NCBI RefSeq assembly: GCF_907165205.1
Contig: NC_058190.1
Coordinates: 31,771,345-31,835,344, forward strand
Direction of reading: 5' to 3'
Length of the DNA stretch: 64,000 nt
Source: Coccinella septempunctata
Lineage: Eukaryota; Arthropoda; Insecta; Coleoptera; Coccinellidae
The translations under genes were made by a program, and so were the position numbers. Below the pieces are notes generated by a model. That model worked only from the letters and a program-made list of their open reading frames with translations, ran no database searches and had not been told where the DNA came from. Positions 49,080 through 61,203 of the stretch are shown here, one piece after another (within the stretch, counting starts at the first letter, position 1; each line of letters begins with the position of its first letter).

Positions 49080-49880
49080 AGACTGTGTGCCCTCCTGTGA
49101 CTGGAGAGACCCAACCGTTACCTAGAGATCCTTCCACACTCCGGGCACGGATAGTCACCAACCAGATCTGGCCGCCGCGCGCCGCTGTATTCTTCTCGAG
49201 ACTCCATTATAACTGTGGACCAAAGACCTCCACTCTGATCTGTCTAACGCTAGTTGTTCCCAGTTATGATTGGCATTAACTGATTTTAGGGATTGAGGCA
49301 GTATATCCTTGAATCGCTTATACTGGCCTCCTGGTTTCCGAGCTCCCTCTGTGATTTCGCCATACAGAGCTAGTTTGGGGAGACTTGTGTCTTGCATGCT
49401 CAGAATGTGGCCGCTCCATCTGAGTCGGGCTCACGTTTCTTGAGTCTCAATTGTCATACAGCTCGCGCGCTGCAAGACTTCTGCATATGGAACTTTGTGA
49501 AATTATCTGATGTGCATTATTTGTCTTAAATGACGTTGTTGCGTTTATTCAAGCTGTTTAATATGTCGCCTGTAGGGAGTTCAGCTTTCGCTTCCGCAAA
49601 GAAGCGTTTTGAGTAAACAGCGTTTTTGTAAACAGCTGTCTTGGTCCTCAGGTCGTGATTTTGAAACACTCTGTCCTTTAGCTTCCAGAATGCCCGTGAT
49701 GCCGAATTGATACGGTTTTGTATTTCCGTGTCTAGGTTAGCCCTAGTATTTATGAAGCTTCCCAAGTATTTGAACTGCTCGACCTGTTCTAGAGTTTCAT
49801 TCTCCAGGCTGATATCTCTTTGAAGGCTTTCTGACGTACTTACCAGGATTTTGGTTTTGTCAATATCTAAGTATAAACGC
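49080..49880 (-). pseudogene. LINE reverse transcriptase C-terminal remnant
   Basis: Reading the minus strand from 49880 downward: 'KTKILVSTSESL', 'FKYLGSFINTRANLDTEIQN', 'RINSASRAFWKLKDRVF' and 'DLRTKTAVYKNAV' match the region after the catalytic box of endonuclease-type LINE reverse transcriptases. Beyond a frameshift near 49600, fragments resembling the family's next segment appear. The end is clear at 49397-49155: 'LPKLALYGEITEGARKPGGQ', then a 'KRFKDILPQSLK' stretch and 'DRSEWRSLV'. The catalytic domain and endonuclease are gone (5' truncation) and frameshifts or stops break the rest. This is a different LINE family from the jockey-like remnant at 1827. The clade is not assigned. Confidence 0.8.
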
Positions 49881-52084
49881 CATTAAAATTCAATGCCCTT
49901 TGAAATCCTGAACTTTGATTACTGCTGAAAATATTGAAGCATCAAATTAATAGACTTTCCTGCAACTAAGCGGAAGGGAAACAAATAAGTAAAAATCGGG
50001 CATAGTTCATTTAATCATTTGACATTAGGTATGTCATTTGTGAATTTACTGAAAACAGTGTGCGAGAGGCATTTCGAATGAATCTAAAAAATCTCCTGAT
50101 GAATATTTAACGTCATATAATATTTCGAACCACATAAAACCCCATATTCTTCTTGACGATGAAGCGGCTCAAGAATCAATCATTTTGTCCTTCAGATATC
50201 CCAATAACTTTCTCATTCTTTATGGAAAATTTCGCCCCAAAATACCGTCCTTCCACGACTTTGCCCCGAAGCATTAAATCCGAGGATTCTCTCGAAGGGG
50301 AATTCCATTAGAATAAGACGGTTGGAAGGAACATTTAAAGATATCAAAGTTTTCTACTTTCGCAATTAATTGCCATCATTACCAACCAGAAGACATTTAT
50401 AAAAGAGGCATTGTGGAACACAATGTCCGAAGTGGCTGGATTGAATTAATAATAATAATTGAAAACTCGATTGAATCAAAGTTTGTCGAAAAATTCGGAA
50501 TTCAATTATGATTCTTCAATGAGCGAATTCTCGCTCTCCCCGGTGATACCGACCTACGCTATGGTTTTCGGTTATTGTGATCGAGTTCGTAAGGAGGAAA
50601 AGTTCAACGGAAATCGAAGGATTATTCGGCAGATTGAAAGATTATATTCTCTACCAGTTGGCGAAAGTAGGTATACACCGCCGATTAATGCTTGTTATCT
50701 GCGTAAAAATTTTCACAGTTTCTGAGAGTGGACTCATTTTCACTCATCCCCATTTTGCTCGAAATCTGAAGCTGGAAGATAACGATTAAAGTTTAGAGTA
50801 AGTTATACATCCTCGTCCCTTTTTTATCTAGGGTTAGCACCGAAGTTGGAGAGGCAGTTTAGGTTCATCTGATACCTTCTTAAAACTGGGGATTGCCAGT
50901 ACTTTATTTGGTTGAGGGGATGAACTAAGCCTACTTCTATTATTCATCCGCCCTCTAGGGTTGTAATAAAGTAAGTAGGTGCAGGGTTTAATGAAGAAAA
51001 TATTTTATAGAAAAAAAATTCATTCTCCATGAGCATAACGGTCATTTGCCGAATTACACATAAAGAATATGAACAAATTGTGTCACTCTAAACTTTTTAT
51101 TTTCCAAACACTTATTATTGTAAAATTAATCATCTTCAATGCTCATTCCATCCTCGGATAAGACAATTATTTCAATGAAAAATGTTAATTCTGCATTATT
51201 CTGTGTGTTATTAATGAAAATGTGGTAACGATTTTACTATGGTATCTGATACGATAAAAAATAGGAGAATTGTAGGAAATGTCATTCGGCCAGTTGCACG
51301 AAAGTTCATTATAATTTAATGATCCATTAAAATTTTAATCCTCCATTATCCCCTTCAAATATGACAGTTTCAAATTTTAGTGGGGCATTAAATCCTTATG
51401 GGCGTTCCTGCACCTGTTCCTTTAACTGGCAAATCACAACATTCAGTTGAATTTTTCGAGAGAGCGGACATTTTCGAAGAACCGATCACTTTATAATATT
51501 AGATACAACTGGTACTAAAAAAATGTGTCGGTTTCTAATTTAGTGGATGAGGTGTCCTTGAAAAATTTGTCTCTTTTTTCCTACCTTCCATCATGCTTTC
51601 TTCGAGAATCGAATTTGTGAAACCTGATAAAATTCAAAGACTCACCTCGTATATTCAAAAAGTGAAGAATACGGTGCATAACGAAATAAAGCTAGCTGTT
51701 ATCAAAATCTACAAATCAAGTAAGGGAGACGTTTAGGATAATTATAAATAAAGGGGGCAATGATGGCATCTGTATGAGTGAAAAATTTCGATGCGATGTT
51801 TCAAGCTCTTTCACGAATATCGAAAAGAAGTTGACATGTTTCGAACGGTAGAAACATTTTTTGATTAACTATTTTATGTTACTACACTGCTAGAGAGTAG
51901 TGGATAATTTGCGAACATAAAGGGAACTAAATGAACTACTTCTAATTCAGGATACTGAGAAGAAAAAATTTCTTCTTGCGGCCAACCGTATGAGCCAATC
52001 TTGTGCGACGTTTGTAGCTCTTGTTCTTCAACCCTATGAGTGTATGCAGCACTTTCACAGGTACGATTCTGATTCCACGCTATA
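49881..52084. other. Unassigned DNA with a possible MITE
   Basis: No gene is recognised. The overlapping frames at 50459-50789 match nothing. At 51292-51425 the ends GGCCAGTTGCACGAA and (reverse complement) GGAACAGGTGCAGGAA are weakly inverted, with ATTTAATG and AAAATTT(T/G)AA matching further in. This suggests an old MITE. Confidence 0.4.
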
Positions 52085-53087
52085 CATTATGTGTCGGCTT
52101 TGGTTGAGACTGCAGTATGTCTCAGCTATTATTAAAGAAAGAGACATGCGGTTTTAGCGACACTGTATCAATTTTTTGTAAAACTTCAAAAACCAACTAC
52201 TACTTTTGTTCCTGAAATAGAGGGCGAAAACTAAAATGTTCACTTTTGGAGATGTTATTATTTCTCATTAGCTGTATAAAGAGATGGAAACTGCTTAATT
52301 TTTACATGAAAGTCAGTGGCGTGATTAAAATTTTTTCAGACCACGGTTTTCAAGATTGGGTACAAACTTGAAATTTTTTAAATGAAACATCCTGTATATT
52401 TTCGTCAAATTTTTTCAATTTTTTTTATGTATATATTGTTGTATCACAAGCTAATCTTCAATAAATCAGAAAAATCCATATTGATTTGTTGTGTTTAGTT
52501 GGCCATGAATTCTTTCACACATGCATTCAATAATTACTTTTTTCAAAACACCATGTGATTTAAACCTATTCATTCAATTATAGTTCAAAAATTATCTCAT
52601 TTTATGTTGAAGAGTGATATTTTGAGTTTATGTTTGAAATATAATTGAACAAGTATGTTTAAATAACAAGGCATTTTGAAAATTATGCCAATAAATGCAC
52701 GCGTGAAAGAATTCATGGCCTACTGTTGACAAAACCAACATAGATATGGATTTTTCTGATTTTTTAAGCTAAAATTTGTTAAAATATGCAGGATGTTCAA
52801 TTTACAAAATACCAAGTTTGTGCCAAATCTTAAAAACAGTGCTATGAAAAAATTCAAATCTGTAATCTGTAATCTTATACAGGCATGAGATAGAATTACA
52901 TCTCCAAAACTGAATTTTTTCGTTTTCGTTTTCGCTCTGTATTTCAGGAACGATAGTTGTTGCCGTATTTCAGCTGATAGCTTTGAAAGATCTACAAAAA
53001 AGTGATACAGAGTCGCGTAGACTGCATGTCTCTATCTTCAATAATAGCTGAGGTACAGTGCTGTCTTAACTAAAATGGGACACAGTG
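52085..53087. mobile_element. 1-kb fully palindromic Tc1-type MITE
   Basis: The right end is CACTGTGTCCCATTTTAG (reverse-complemented) next to TA (53088-53089). The left end is more mutated (CATTATGTGTCGGCTTTGG) and also abuts TA (52083-52084). Arms of about 480 bp meet near 52590 and share CTCAGCTATTATT, GAGACATGC, GAATTCTTTCACRC, GGCCATGAATTC- and AAATCAGAAAAATCCATAT-type blocks. No transposase is encoded. Confidence 0.8.
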
Positions 53088-55179
53088 TACTACATTTTGC
53101 GAAATCCGGATACGGTTAGGAAATTCTTGTTGAACGAGGACAAATCAAAATGTTGTGAAATCCTCATATCTATCAATTAAGGACGTGATCTATTATGAAT
53201 TCTTGTTGAACCTTCATTTAACCACCACACTATTCGTTCGTGTTGGAAGCCTTTTAAGCGCATGTTAAACTCGTCACAATTAATCCACAATTAATACTAC
53301 ACCACACCAGATGGTAATAGTCCATTGTCGCACATATGAACCACAAAAAATAACACTTTTTTTTAATTTAACCCATATGGTCCCACACATATTTTTCTCT
53401 TTATTTCGATAAATTTCACTATATATATACATTTTCGAAGGAAAAATCAAGTAGTGATTTCGGAAAAAAATATGCACTCAAACAAGTACACTGGGCACTC
53501 GTGAGGTCTCAGGCAATACAAATGATATTATGTGAAATTTCATTTTATTACACATGTATGGTATATTATATAATATGGTTTATCAGTTAAACATTGTGAT
53601 ACTTTATGAAACAGTCGCGCTCAATACAAAGGATAACATTGCATTGATCGAAGATGGCATTGCCGACATCGTAATTGTTTTTTGTTTTTTGCTGAAAACA
53701 AGAGAAGTTTCACTGAACTTGAATGTGATATATAATACAAAAAAGTGGACACGAACTATCACTGACAATTGAAAAAAATTTCGGCTGTACAAAATATGTT
53801 TCATGAGTTCGAGATTCAGCTACTCCTGTTTGAAAACCTTCTAGACTCGCTCATTATACATCATAGAACACTACAGTATCGATGCAGTTTTGATGCAAAC
53901 TGGTAGATGCCATCAGAGGGACATTTTACCTGTAGGTGATCAACTGTACCCAAATTTGTACAATGGGACCATATGGGTTAAGTCATTAAGTCATGAGGAC
54001 CATATTTTGTATTTGTCTACTTCGGAATCATACGCCTCTGCACATGGTGGCAAAAAGTGCAAAAAGTTATTTTTTCTCTCGAATATCCACCCAATTCTTT
54101 GAGCAGATGGTTTTATGAAAAGATAATTCAATGTTTCATTAAACTACCAAACACGGAAATAACGACCCCTAGATTATTTTTGACCAGCTAGTATTCAAAT
54201 ATAGTTATTATTTTATCTTCCAGATATTTCATCCGATCAATCGGATTAAATACCTAGTTCAATTGACATATACATACCACCATCTCAAACATTGTAGATT
54301 GTAGAGAAATAACTCAAGAAGATTCAAACATATCCGGAAAGTAGGGCACCCGCAGATGGTAATAAAATTTATATCCTTCGACGTCTTCACATTTATCGCA
54401 TGTTGTATGGAACAATGCGTAAATACATTCTGCTTGATGAAAAGAAAAACCCGGTAGGAGGAAAATTGCGGCACCTAAATTGAATCAACTCTTACTCCCA
54501 ACGGCACAAGAATGAACGACATATTTTCTTATCCCTATGAATCCGATGGGAACACAGGCAGATTTTCCGATGAGATTGCTCTCGGCTGAAAATTCGACGA
54601 ATTCCTTTTCGATTCTTTATGTAAGTGTTGTGAAGAAGGTCTGAATAGAAATTTTGCTACTCGCATATCCACTTGATGAAAGCCAGAGATATGGGTTGGA
54701 TTTACTGAAACCGATAAATGACAATTTATGTGGTGAGGCTCGCTCACGTATAAAAATATTGCGGTTTATTTTCTTATGTCGTCACTTCTATTATATTCTT
54801 GCTGATTGTCAGAAGTTAGACGAGGCAAAAATAAGAATAAAACAATAACTCAGATATTTATATTTGTATGTTCAAGTCAGTTGAAATGAATGTTCATTCA
54901 GTTGTGGATGAAGGGGATTTTCTTCAAGAGAATGAAAATTTTTAACCTATAGGTGTTGTATAGATACAAGATTTTTGTTAAAAATTTAAATATCGATTGG
55001 ATCAATATACTGAAGGAGGAACTGTCATCCGGTAATTTTAAAATTAAATGAATCAACGATTCTATGCAGTCTCTATTTCTATGTATTGACAATTAATGTC
55101 AAAGAAATGATACAATTCAGAAGATCATAGATAACCTATAGATGCGCAACTCTCTCTCTGAATTTGTTTCCTTATAGAG
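53088..55179. other. Unassigned DNA with a distant 18-bp inverted repeat
   Basis: TTAACCCATATGGTCCCA at 53369-53386 and its exact reverse complement at 53964-53981 are about 580 bp apart. I cannot tell whether they are the ends of an element. No gene is recognised; the short frames at 53280-55092 match nothing. Confidence 0.4.
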
Positions 55180-55925
55180 CGACATCTATTGAGTTTTTTC
55201 CTTTTTCGCCGGCATGATTTTGACAGCGTTGCTACCAGAATTACAGATGCCTACTGAACTGCCAACGCATTTGTTTTGAATTTTAATACCTCAAGATTGA
55301 AATTTCGGCCGCGTATCATCACAAATTTATGCCGAAAATAATCTAATTTCCGACATAAATTAGTAATGATGCGCAGCAGATTTAAAACTCTCCATGAAAA
55401 TTTCAATTGGTAGATTTGGTAACATCTGATTGGAAAAATTTCTCTATAGGAATAAAAGAAGATAATTCCTCCTCATATTGGGCTTGATACTCCTCAACAT
55501 CTACTTGCCCCCTGGGTTCTTCCTTAATTTTGAAATGGGTTATTAAGAAGAGTTATTTTGGCGAGGATATTTAGAGTTGATGTTCAGGAGGGTCTCACCA
55601 ATTTTGTGTTTGTCTTCATTTAAAGAATTATTAGTGGGTTTATAGCTATACTTTTGCCATAATTACTTCCAAGCAATCAGAACAGTCAATATAAAATCTT
55701 TCATCGTTTTTCTGGCTAAATATCCCGCCACATACGGTTTCCTAAAATAATTTTTTACATTCTTACGTCAAAAGTTTTGACTTCCATCACATTGTTGTTG
55801 TTTTTATTTTTTTTTCTATCTTGATCAAAGTTGCTGGTTATTAGTATTGAATAGATATTCGTGAAGAAATCTACTCTAAGATATCTATTCGTCGATAGTT
55901 AAAAGGAAAAAACTCGATAGATGGC
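55180..55925. mobile_element. Possible element with 25-bp inverted ends
   Basis: Positions 55180-55206 (CGACATCTATTGAGTTTTTT...) and 55901-55925 are inverted with two or three mismatches. Inside, 55300-55385 forms an imperfect hairpin (GCCGCGTATCATCAC / ATGATGCGCAGC with AAATTTATG.CG inside). Between lies unrecognised DNA. Target duplication is not evident. Confidence 0.4.
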
Positions 55926-55976
55926 ACTACTTCTGCCCGAACAAAATCATTTCAAGGGAGTTAACCCCCCCTGCAG

Positions 55977-56127
55977 AAGATGTTCGAAAATTGATTTTCG
56001 GCTGATGAAGGAGTCTGATATAGACTCCGAAACAATATGAAATTATAATTTCAAAGTCCTTTATTTTCAATTCATTGTCAGGCAACAATTTTTTCTAGTT
56101 GATTTGCTCCTGTGCAAGAATTTTTAA
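55977..56127 (+). repeat. Second copy of the hammerhead-like tail repeat
   Basis: It matches 32356-32521 on the opposite strand: AAAATTGATTTTCG, CTGATGAAGGAGTCTGATAT, ATTGTCAGGCAACAATT and CTAGTTGATTTGCTCCTG. The 24-bp inverted ends of the 32-kb copy are not found here, so only the core is shared. Confidence 0.75.
56002..56033 (+). ncRNA. Hammerhead-like motif
   Basis: CTGATGA, one extra A, then stem II GGAGTC/GACTCC with loop TGATATA, then GAAAC, exactly as at 32458-32490. Stem III and stem I are not evident in the flanks, so it may be a remnant and not an active ribozyme. Confidence 0.45.
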
Positions 56128-56526
56128 ATATTCACAAATTTTTTTGGTACCCAGATGAGTGAAAATTTTTGGACGCTTAATCAACAATCAATACATCATT
56201 GTATTGAGAATTCCAAACAAGCAATACGCCCTGTGGTGTCAATTTCTGTGAATTAGAAGTTAGTAGACTTTTGTCTACTAAGAGAGAATATTTTATGTGT
56301 TTCAAAAAGAGTTTTCGTAGAAATTTATTTTAATATGTAGATAATATCTTCGTCTATCTGCATAGTAACAATGAGGGAAGCTTAGTGAAGTTTTTATGAT
56401 TAGTTTACACCATTTTCCGCAATGAAATGAACGTTTAGTCAATGTTTAAGGACATATTATGTATCTTGTCCTTGAGCCTGGTAAAGTTTTTGTACATTTC
56501 AAATTTGTTACGAAGGGGGTATATAT

Positions 56527-56617
56527 AGGACGTGAATTATACCACACTGGCAGAAAGACGAAAGTCGTTAGCCATTTGCGCTGCAATAAACATTACATTA
56601 TTATTAGGACGTGAATT
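56527..56617 (+). mobile_element. 67-bp retroposed LINE tail with 12-bp target duplication
   Basis: AGGACGTGAATT occurs at 56527-56538 and 56606-56617 and flanks a 67-bp insert. The insert ends with AATAAACATTACATTATT. The insert is therefore a severely 5'-truncated retrotransposon 3' end with a poly(ATT)-like tail. The source family is unknown; the end resembles that at 2900-2935. Confidence 0.75.
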
Positions 56618-59600
56618 GACTAAGCTGGATATACAACCTCAAAATGAAAGAATTTGCACATACAACTCTGTTTCTCCTAGAGAGGACATTTTCCACCTAG
56701 TAGGTTGATATAAATATAAATATCGATAACATTCACTCAAACTACATTTAGAAAATTATTTCTATGCATCAATGTTTCAGTTTTAGTCGAGGTTTTAACC
56801 GTTGTAGATAAGGGAGAAGGCAAGATATCATAGTTTTGGCTCTCGTATAATCAATGTCCTCCTATTATGATCGTGTGAAGAGCCAAGAGGTCGAATTCAA
56901 AGAATATTACTCTGTTGTATCAGCCGATTCAGAACATAGTCGGAATTTTTTTCATAAATACTAACACTTCATGACATTTCATGATCTAATATTGGAAAAA
57001 ATTAACATACTTGAATCTAGTTTCGGCAAACAATCTTCAAAATTGAGTCATCATCATGTCGCTGCAATCATATCATATACCAAAAACACAAGAAACTAGG
57101 TTTAACGTTTAGCTCCTGTAATTTATGAGAAGACTTCACCAAATATTCTTTCGACTGAGATGGAAAGAGGCATGACAAATTGGTTGTCATGTATGTATAT
57201 TTTAGCCAAGTAGAGAATACCCTACCCAACTCCACATGAAATGAGATGGAGAACTACTTACGATATTTTCATAATCTTCATTTCTAGTACGTTACGAGTG
57301 ATGCCAAGAAAATCTAAAATATTTTCCGGTTTCTATTGTAGTATTCTCTGTTATAGGTATACGAAGTAGTAGCTACAACTCTCTTTTTCCAAATGATATA
57401 GTCAGTAAACTACCACAGTGTTGGATTTGTCATGAAATTTCAATGTGATTTCACTCATATAACTTTACTGTAGGGTAAGACCAAAATAAACCTAGTTTCG
57501 TCCAGAAACGGTATAGTTTCGGTTGCCCTCCAGCAGAAGCAACAGCTGTATCCGAAATTTGGAGAATAGGTAATTTAAGTGAAATAAGTAGTGGTTATAA
57601 TGTTATATTAAAAACAACTTCATATCTTAAAGCATGATTGGATAATAGAGGATATTTCACGCAAAGTGTCTAGAGAACCGAAGGAGAATTTTCTCTAAAA
57701 TTTATTGGTCATAATAAAGGATCGGGATCTATTTAAATGAAATATCCTCGTCTCCTATTATACCGGATGTTGAGGTATATTTTGTTGCTCTAAACGGAAC
57801 AGCATATATTTTATTAAATTTTTGGAGTCTGCACAACCCATTTTCACTACTGTCTGAACTTCCTCATACTCAGACCCCAAGGACCAAGGTCCTGGAGGTT
57901 TTAATTCATTTGTCGCAAATTTGACGTTAAGATGAATCAATTGTTGTCGTCCTTATCTCATCAGGAGGAAGATATCTGCAACGATCTTACAATTAATGAT
58001 GGATTTATGAAACTATATTTATATTCAAAATGTACCGGAATGCACTTCTAAGGCGTTATACGCAGTCATATTTTTATAAATAAAGATAGCATTTTTTATC
58101 CTTGCCCAAACATAGTAATCTAAAGGCTTTATTGAATCATCTGAATATGGTGCTTAGAGATCATGATCGTCAATTTCCTACTACTGGTCTTCATGTAGGA
58201 ATGCACTATCTTTTTGAGTATATATCCGAATGTCTTCCTCCTATTCTAATGAAAAAAACAGATCCTCCCAGTAACTTCGGTTGGTAGTTGAAACTTTATC
58301 CTAAATATGGACAGTACATAGCAACGTATAATAAATATAGAAAATTGAGAATTTTCAATATTCCAATAGTTATTATGGCTTTGGAATGGACAATTTTTTA
58401 TGAATTTGGAATCATAAGTGACGAAGTCCAAAAAGTTTTCCAACTTCAATCATCATTGTTTCACACAAACGTGTGAACACATATTAACTGTTTTTTTTTT
58501 TTTGTTCAGCTGCCTCTAGTAAACATAATCCAAGATGTCTTTCAGTGTCTTCAAATGAATTCTGGGTGTTCACAAGGAAACAAGAATAATTCCCCCTGCT
58601 ATTCGTAAGCCACAACATTCCCCTTTTTAACAGCTCTAGTATGAAAGAAAACAAAATTCTGGATATTGTTCAATATTCCAATTTACTGATGGTATATCTT
58701 GATGTTCTACGTCGGTAAGGAGATACCAATCTGATGTTTCTATTCATAACTCGATTACATTCTTGGTTGAAGCACCTTCAAGAGCTAAAAATTCGATTTT
58801 TCTATCTTTAAAGCCCTGATGTATATGATCATCTTTTCGATAATCCCGAATAGAGAATGAGCTTCGTAATATCAGAAAAGGCATTTGGCCAATGTTAAAT
58901 CAGCATTCATACCTACACTGTTCATTAAGTTTTCATTTTTTAGAAATATTATAGTCTATGTCCCAGGTTACGAGTTATGGACTACTTATTTCAGCTTTGG
59001 CTTTATATTGGCAGGAGATTTTTCATTTGTTGCGCTCTTTCATTATCTACCTCATTTCAACATGGACGTTATGGTTTTAAATTGTATTTACTTTTTGACT
59101 CATCCCCTCAAAGTATCATAACCTTAGCCCTCCATTGAATATCTCCCCTCATTTTCGACGAACCATAACGAGAAGCGGAAAGACTTCATAACGAAATTGG
59201 AAACGGAAAAATTCTGTTCTGGTTCTTCCAATAAGTACCGAAATGGCAGTTAAGATATTTGAATGTCTCATTTTCCCGACCGGATTTCGGTTATACCCAG
59301 TCTTGTTCCTGCCTTCCCCGGAATTTCATAATTGAGCTAAAGTACATGACGTTTATGAACGGCATACTTTTCTGCTCTTTTCAATCTCGAAATAATCACG
59401 AGAGAGGAATTTGACAAATTTATCTAGTGAATTCGTTTATAACTCCACTTCCGCATTTCGGGCGGAGATTATGGAGCTCTTGGCATTTCGTTGTTGGGGG
59501 ATGAGGAGCTGCGGACATCGTCTTCGAAGCTCAAATAATTCCTGCAAATATGATTTGGGGGATGGACTGGAATTCACCCTGGAGCCGAGTGGAGGAACAT

Positions 59601-59778
59601 TTCTTTCATATCAAATCAGTGAGTGTTGAAGTGTAGGTATATAAGGGTGTAAGTGAGTTTTTTTCTTGACGGAAGGTAGAACATATCAAAATCATTTCAC
59701 CGGAAATCGCCTGAATAAAATATTCAAGATGATGGTGGAGTTAAGATTTCGCTATGTGATTTCATGAAATTACAAGTA
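56618..59778. other. Unassigned DNA
   Basis: No gene or repeat is recognised. Frames at 57758-57940, 58102-58476, 58885-59121 and 59411-59629 match nothing. The last lies in a GC-richer patch and is the least implausible of them. Confidence 0.4.
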
Positions 59779-60891
59779 CATGATGTATGAAGTGAAGTGT
59801 CCCTATACCTTATTTTGGAAACTAAAGGAGCTAGAAGAAAAAGATGAATACAAAACTTGTCTGCAATGGATTGAACTTTTATTTTTTATAACCCACCTTG
59901 ATACAGAGTGCTCCGTTTTTTTCCCAGTTGGTATTAACTCTTATGTTGAATGGAACGCCCTGTATATTATTGAATTTTTGAATTCCTTGTCAAATTTTAA
60001 GGTAACTTGGTATTACAACCATGGTCCTATAAAGCATTGTTTCTGAGATATTCGACTTTTCCTAAAATTTTGACCGCTGGTAGGTGCTCACTAAAATAGC
60101 TGATACTAGTTTTGTAATGAAAGTATCAAAACCACATTTTGCCCCCATCACTTGTCAACATATTGGATCAAACGTCACATCTCTACTTTCAGCAATCTGA
60201 TATACAGGGTCTTCAAAAATTCAAGTTAAGCATTCAAATGGAAGTTCAATCAAAACTTAATCTTTACAACGGGCAACCTATATTTTTTCGTATTCATCAT
60301 GTAGAGCAGGTTGAAATGACCAAAAAATTTATCTAAACTTTTTCTGTGAATTGAATAGTTTCAGAAATATGGACGAAAAAGTGCATTTTCCCGTAAGGAC
60401 CAACGACAATTAATTAAATAAGCTGATAGAATATGATAACAATGCAAACTAGCATCCATCTAAAGTGTTTTTTTGAGTTTTTTTTTGTGTTGTGAGACAA
60501 TTACTCGATTATTTTGAGAAAAATGTATCTGAGACTCCCTTGAACATTGAAATAATCTAATTTTATTATGAGCGAGTAATGATTATTATGAGTAGAAGAA
60601 CCTTTTTGTCTTCCATTAGTCAATCTTGTTAATTGAATTTATCAAAAAAATCGAGGCCAACTATATGGCAGCACTACTAATAAATAATTATCGTTGGTTC
60701 TTACTAGAAAATGAACTTTGATTGAAGAAAGTTGATACCAACAGGAAAAAAACGGAGCACACTGTATTAAGGTGTGTTATAGGAAATAAAAGTTCAATCG
60801 ATTACAGACTTACAGATTGTATTCAACTTTTTCTTCTAGCTCCTTTAGTTTCCACAATAAAGTATGAGGACACTTTAACTCGGACACCCTG
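59779..60891. mobile_element. Long-TIR Tc1/mariner-type MITE
   Basis: The right end is CAGGGTGTCCGAGTTAAAGT (reverse-complemented) next to TA (60892-60893). The left end is a mutated version next to TA (59777-59778). Arms of about 180 bp share GGAAACTAAAGGAGCTAGAA, ATTGAACTTTTATTT and GCTCCGTTTTTTTCC. The interior holds further CAGGGT/CGCCCTG strings (59968, 60206), so another, decayed MITE may be nested. The 88- and 63-codon frames are arm artefacts. Confidence 0.75.
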
Positions 60892-61203
60892 TACTTGTCG
60901 ATTACAACGCTAGTAGGCAGAAAATGAAACAGATGACTGAACAATGGGTTCAGTCGGCACAATGCATCAGTACATTCGAGACTATAGATTTGAATTAATG
61001 TTCGGACTTATTAGGGTGAGATAAAAAGAAATATTTTTACACATTATTGAAGGACTTGTGGAATTGTCTGTTGACAAATGCATGCAATTTTTTGCACAAA
61101 CATCGAACAGTTGATTCAGGTAAACGACGCGGACAATAAGTCTTAGGTACGGTCAAAGGGGGTTAAATTGATTCTATAGGGTATAATGACTTCAAAGCAT
61201 GTA

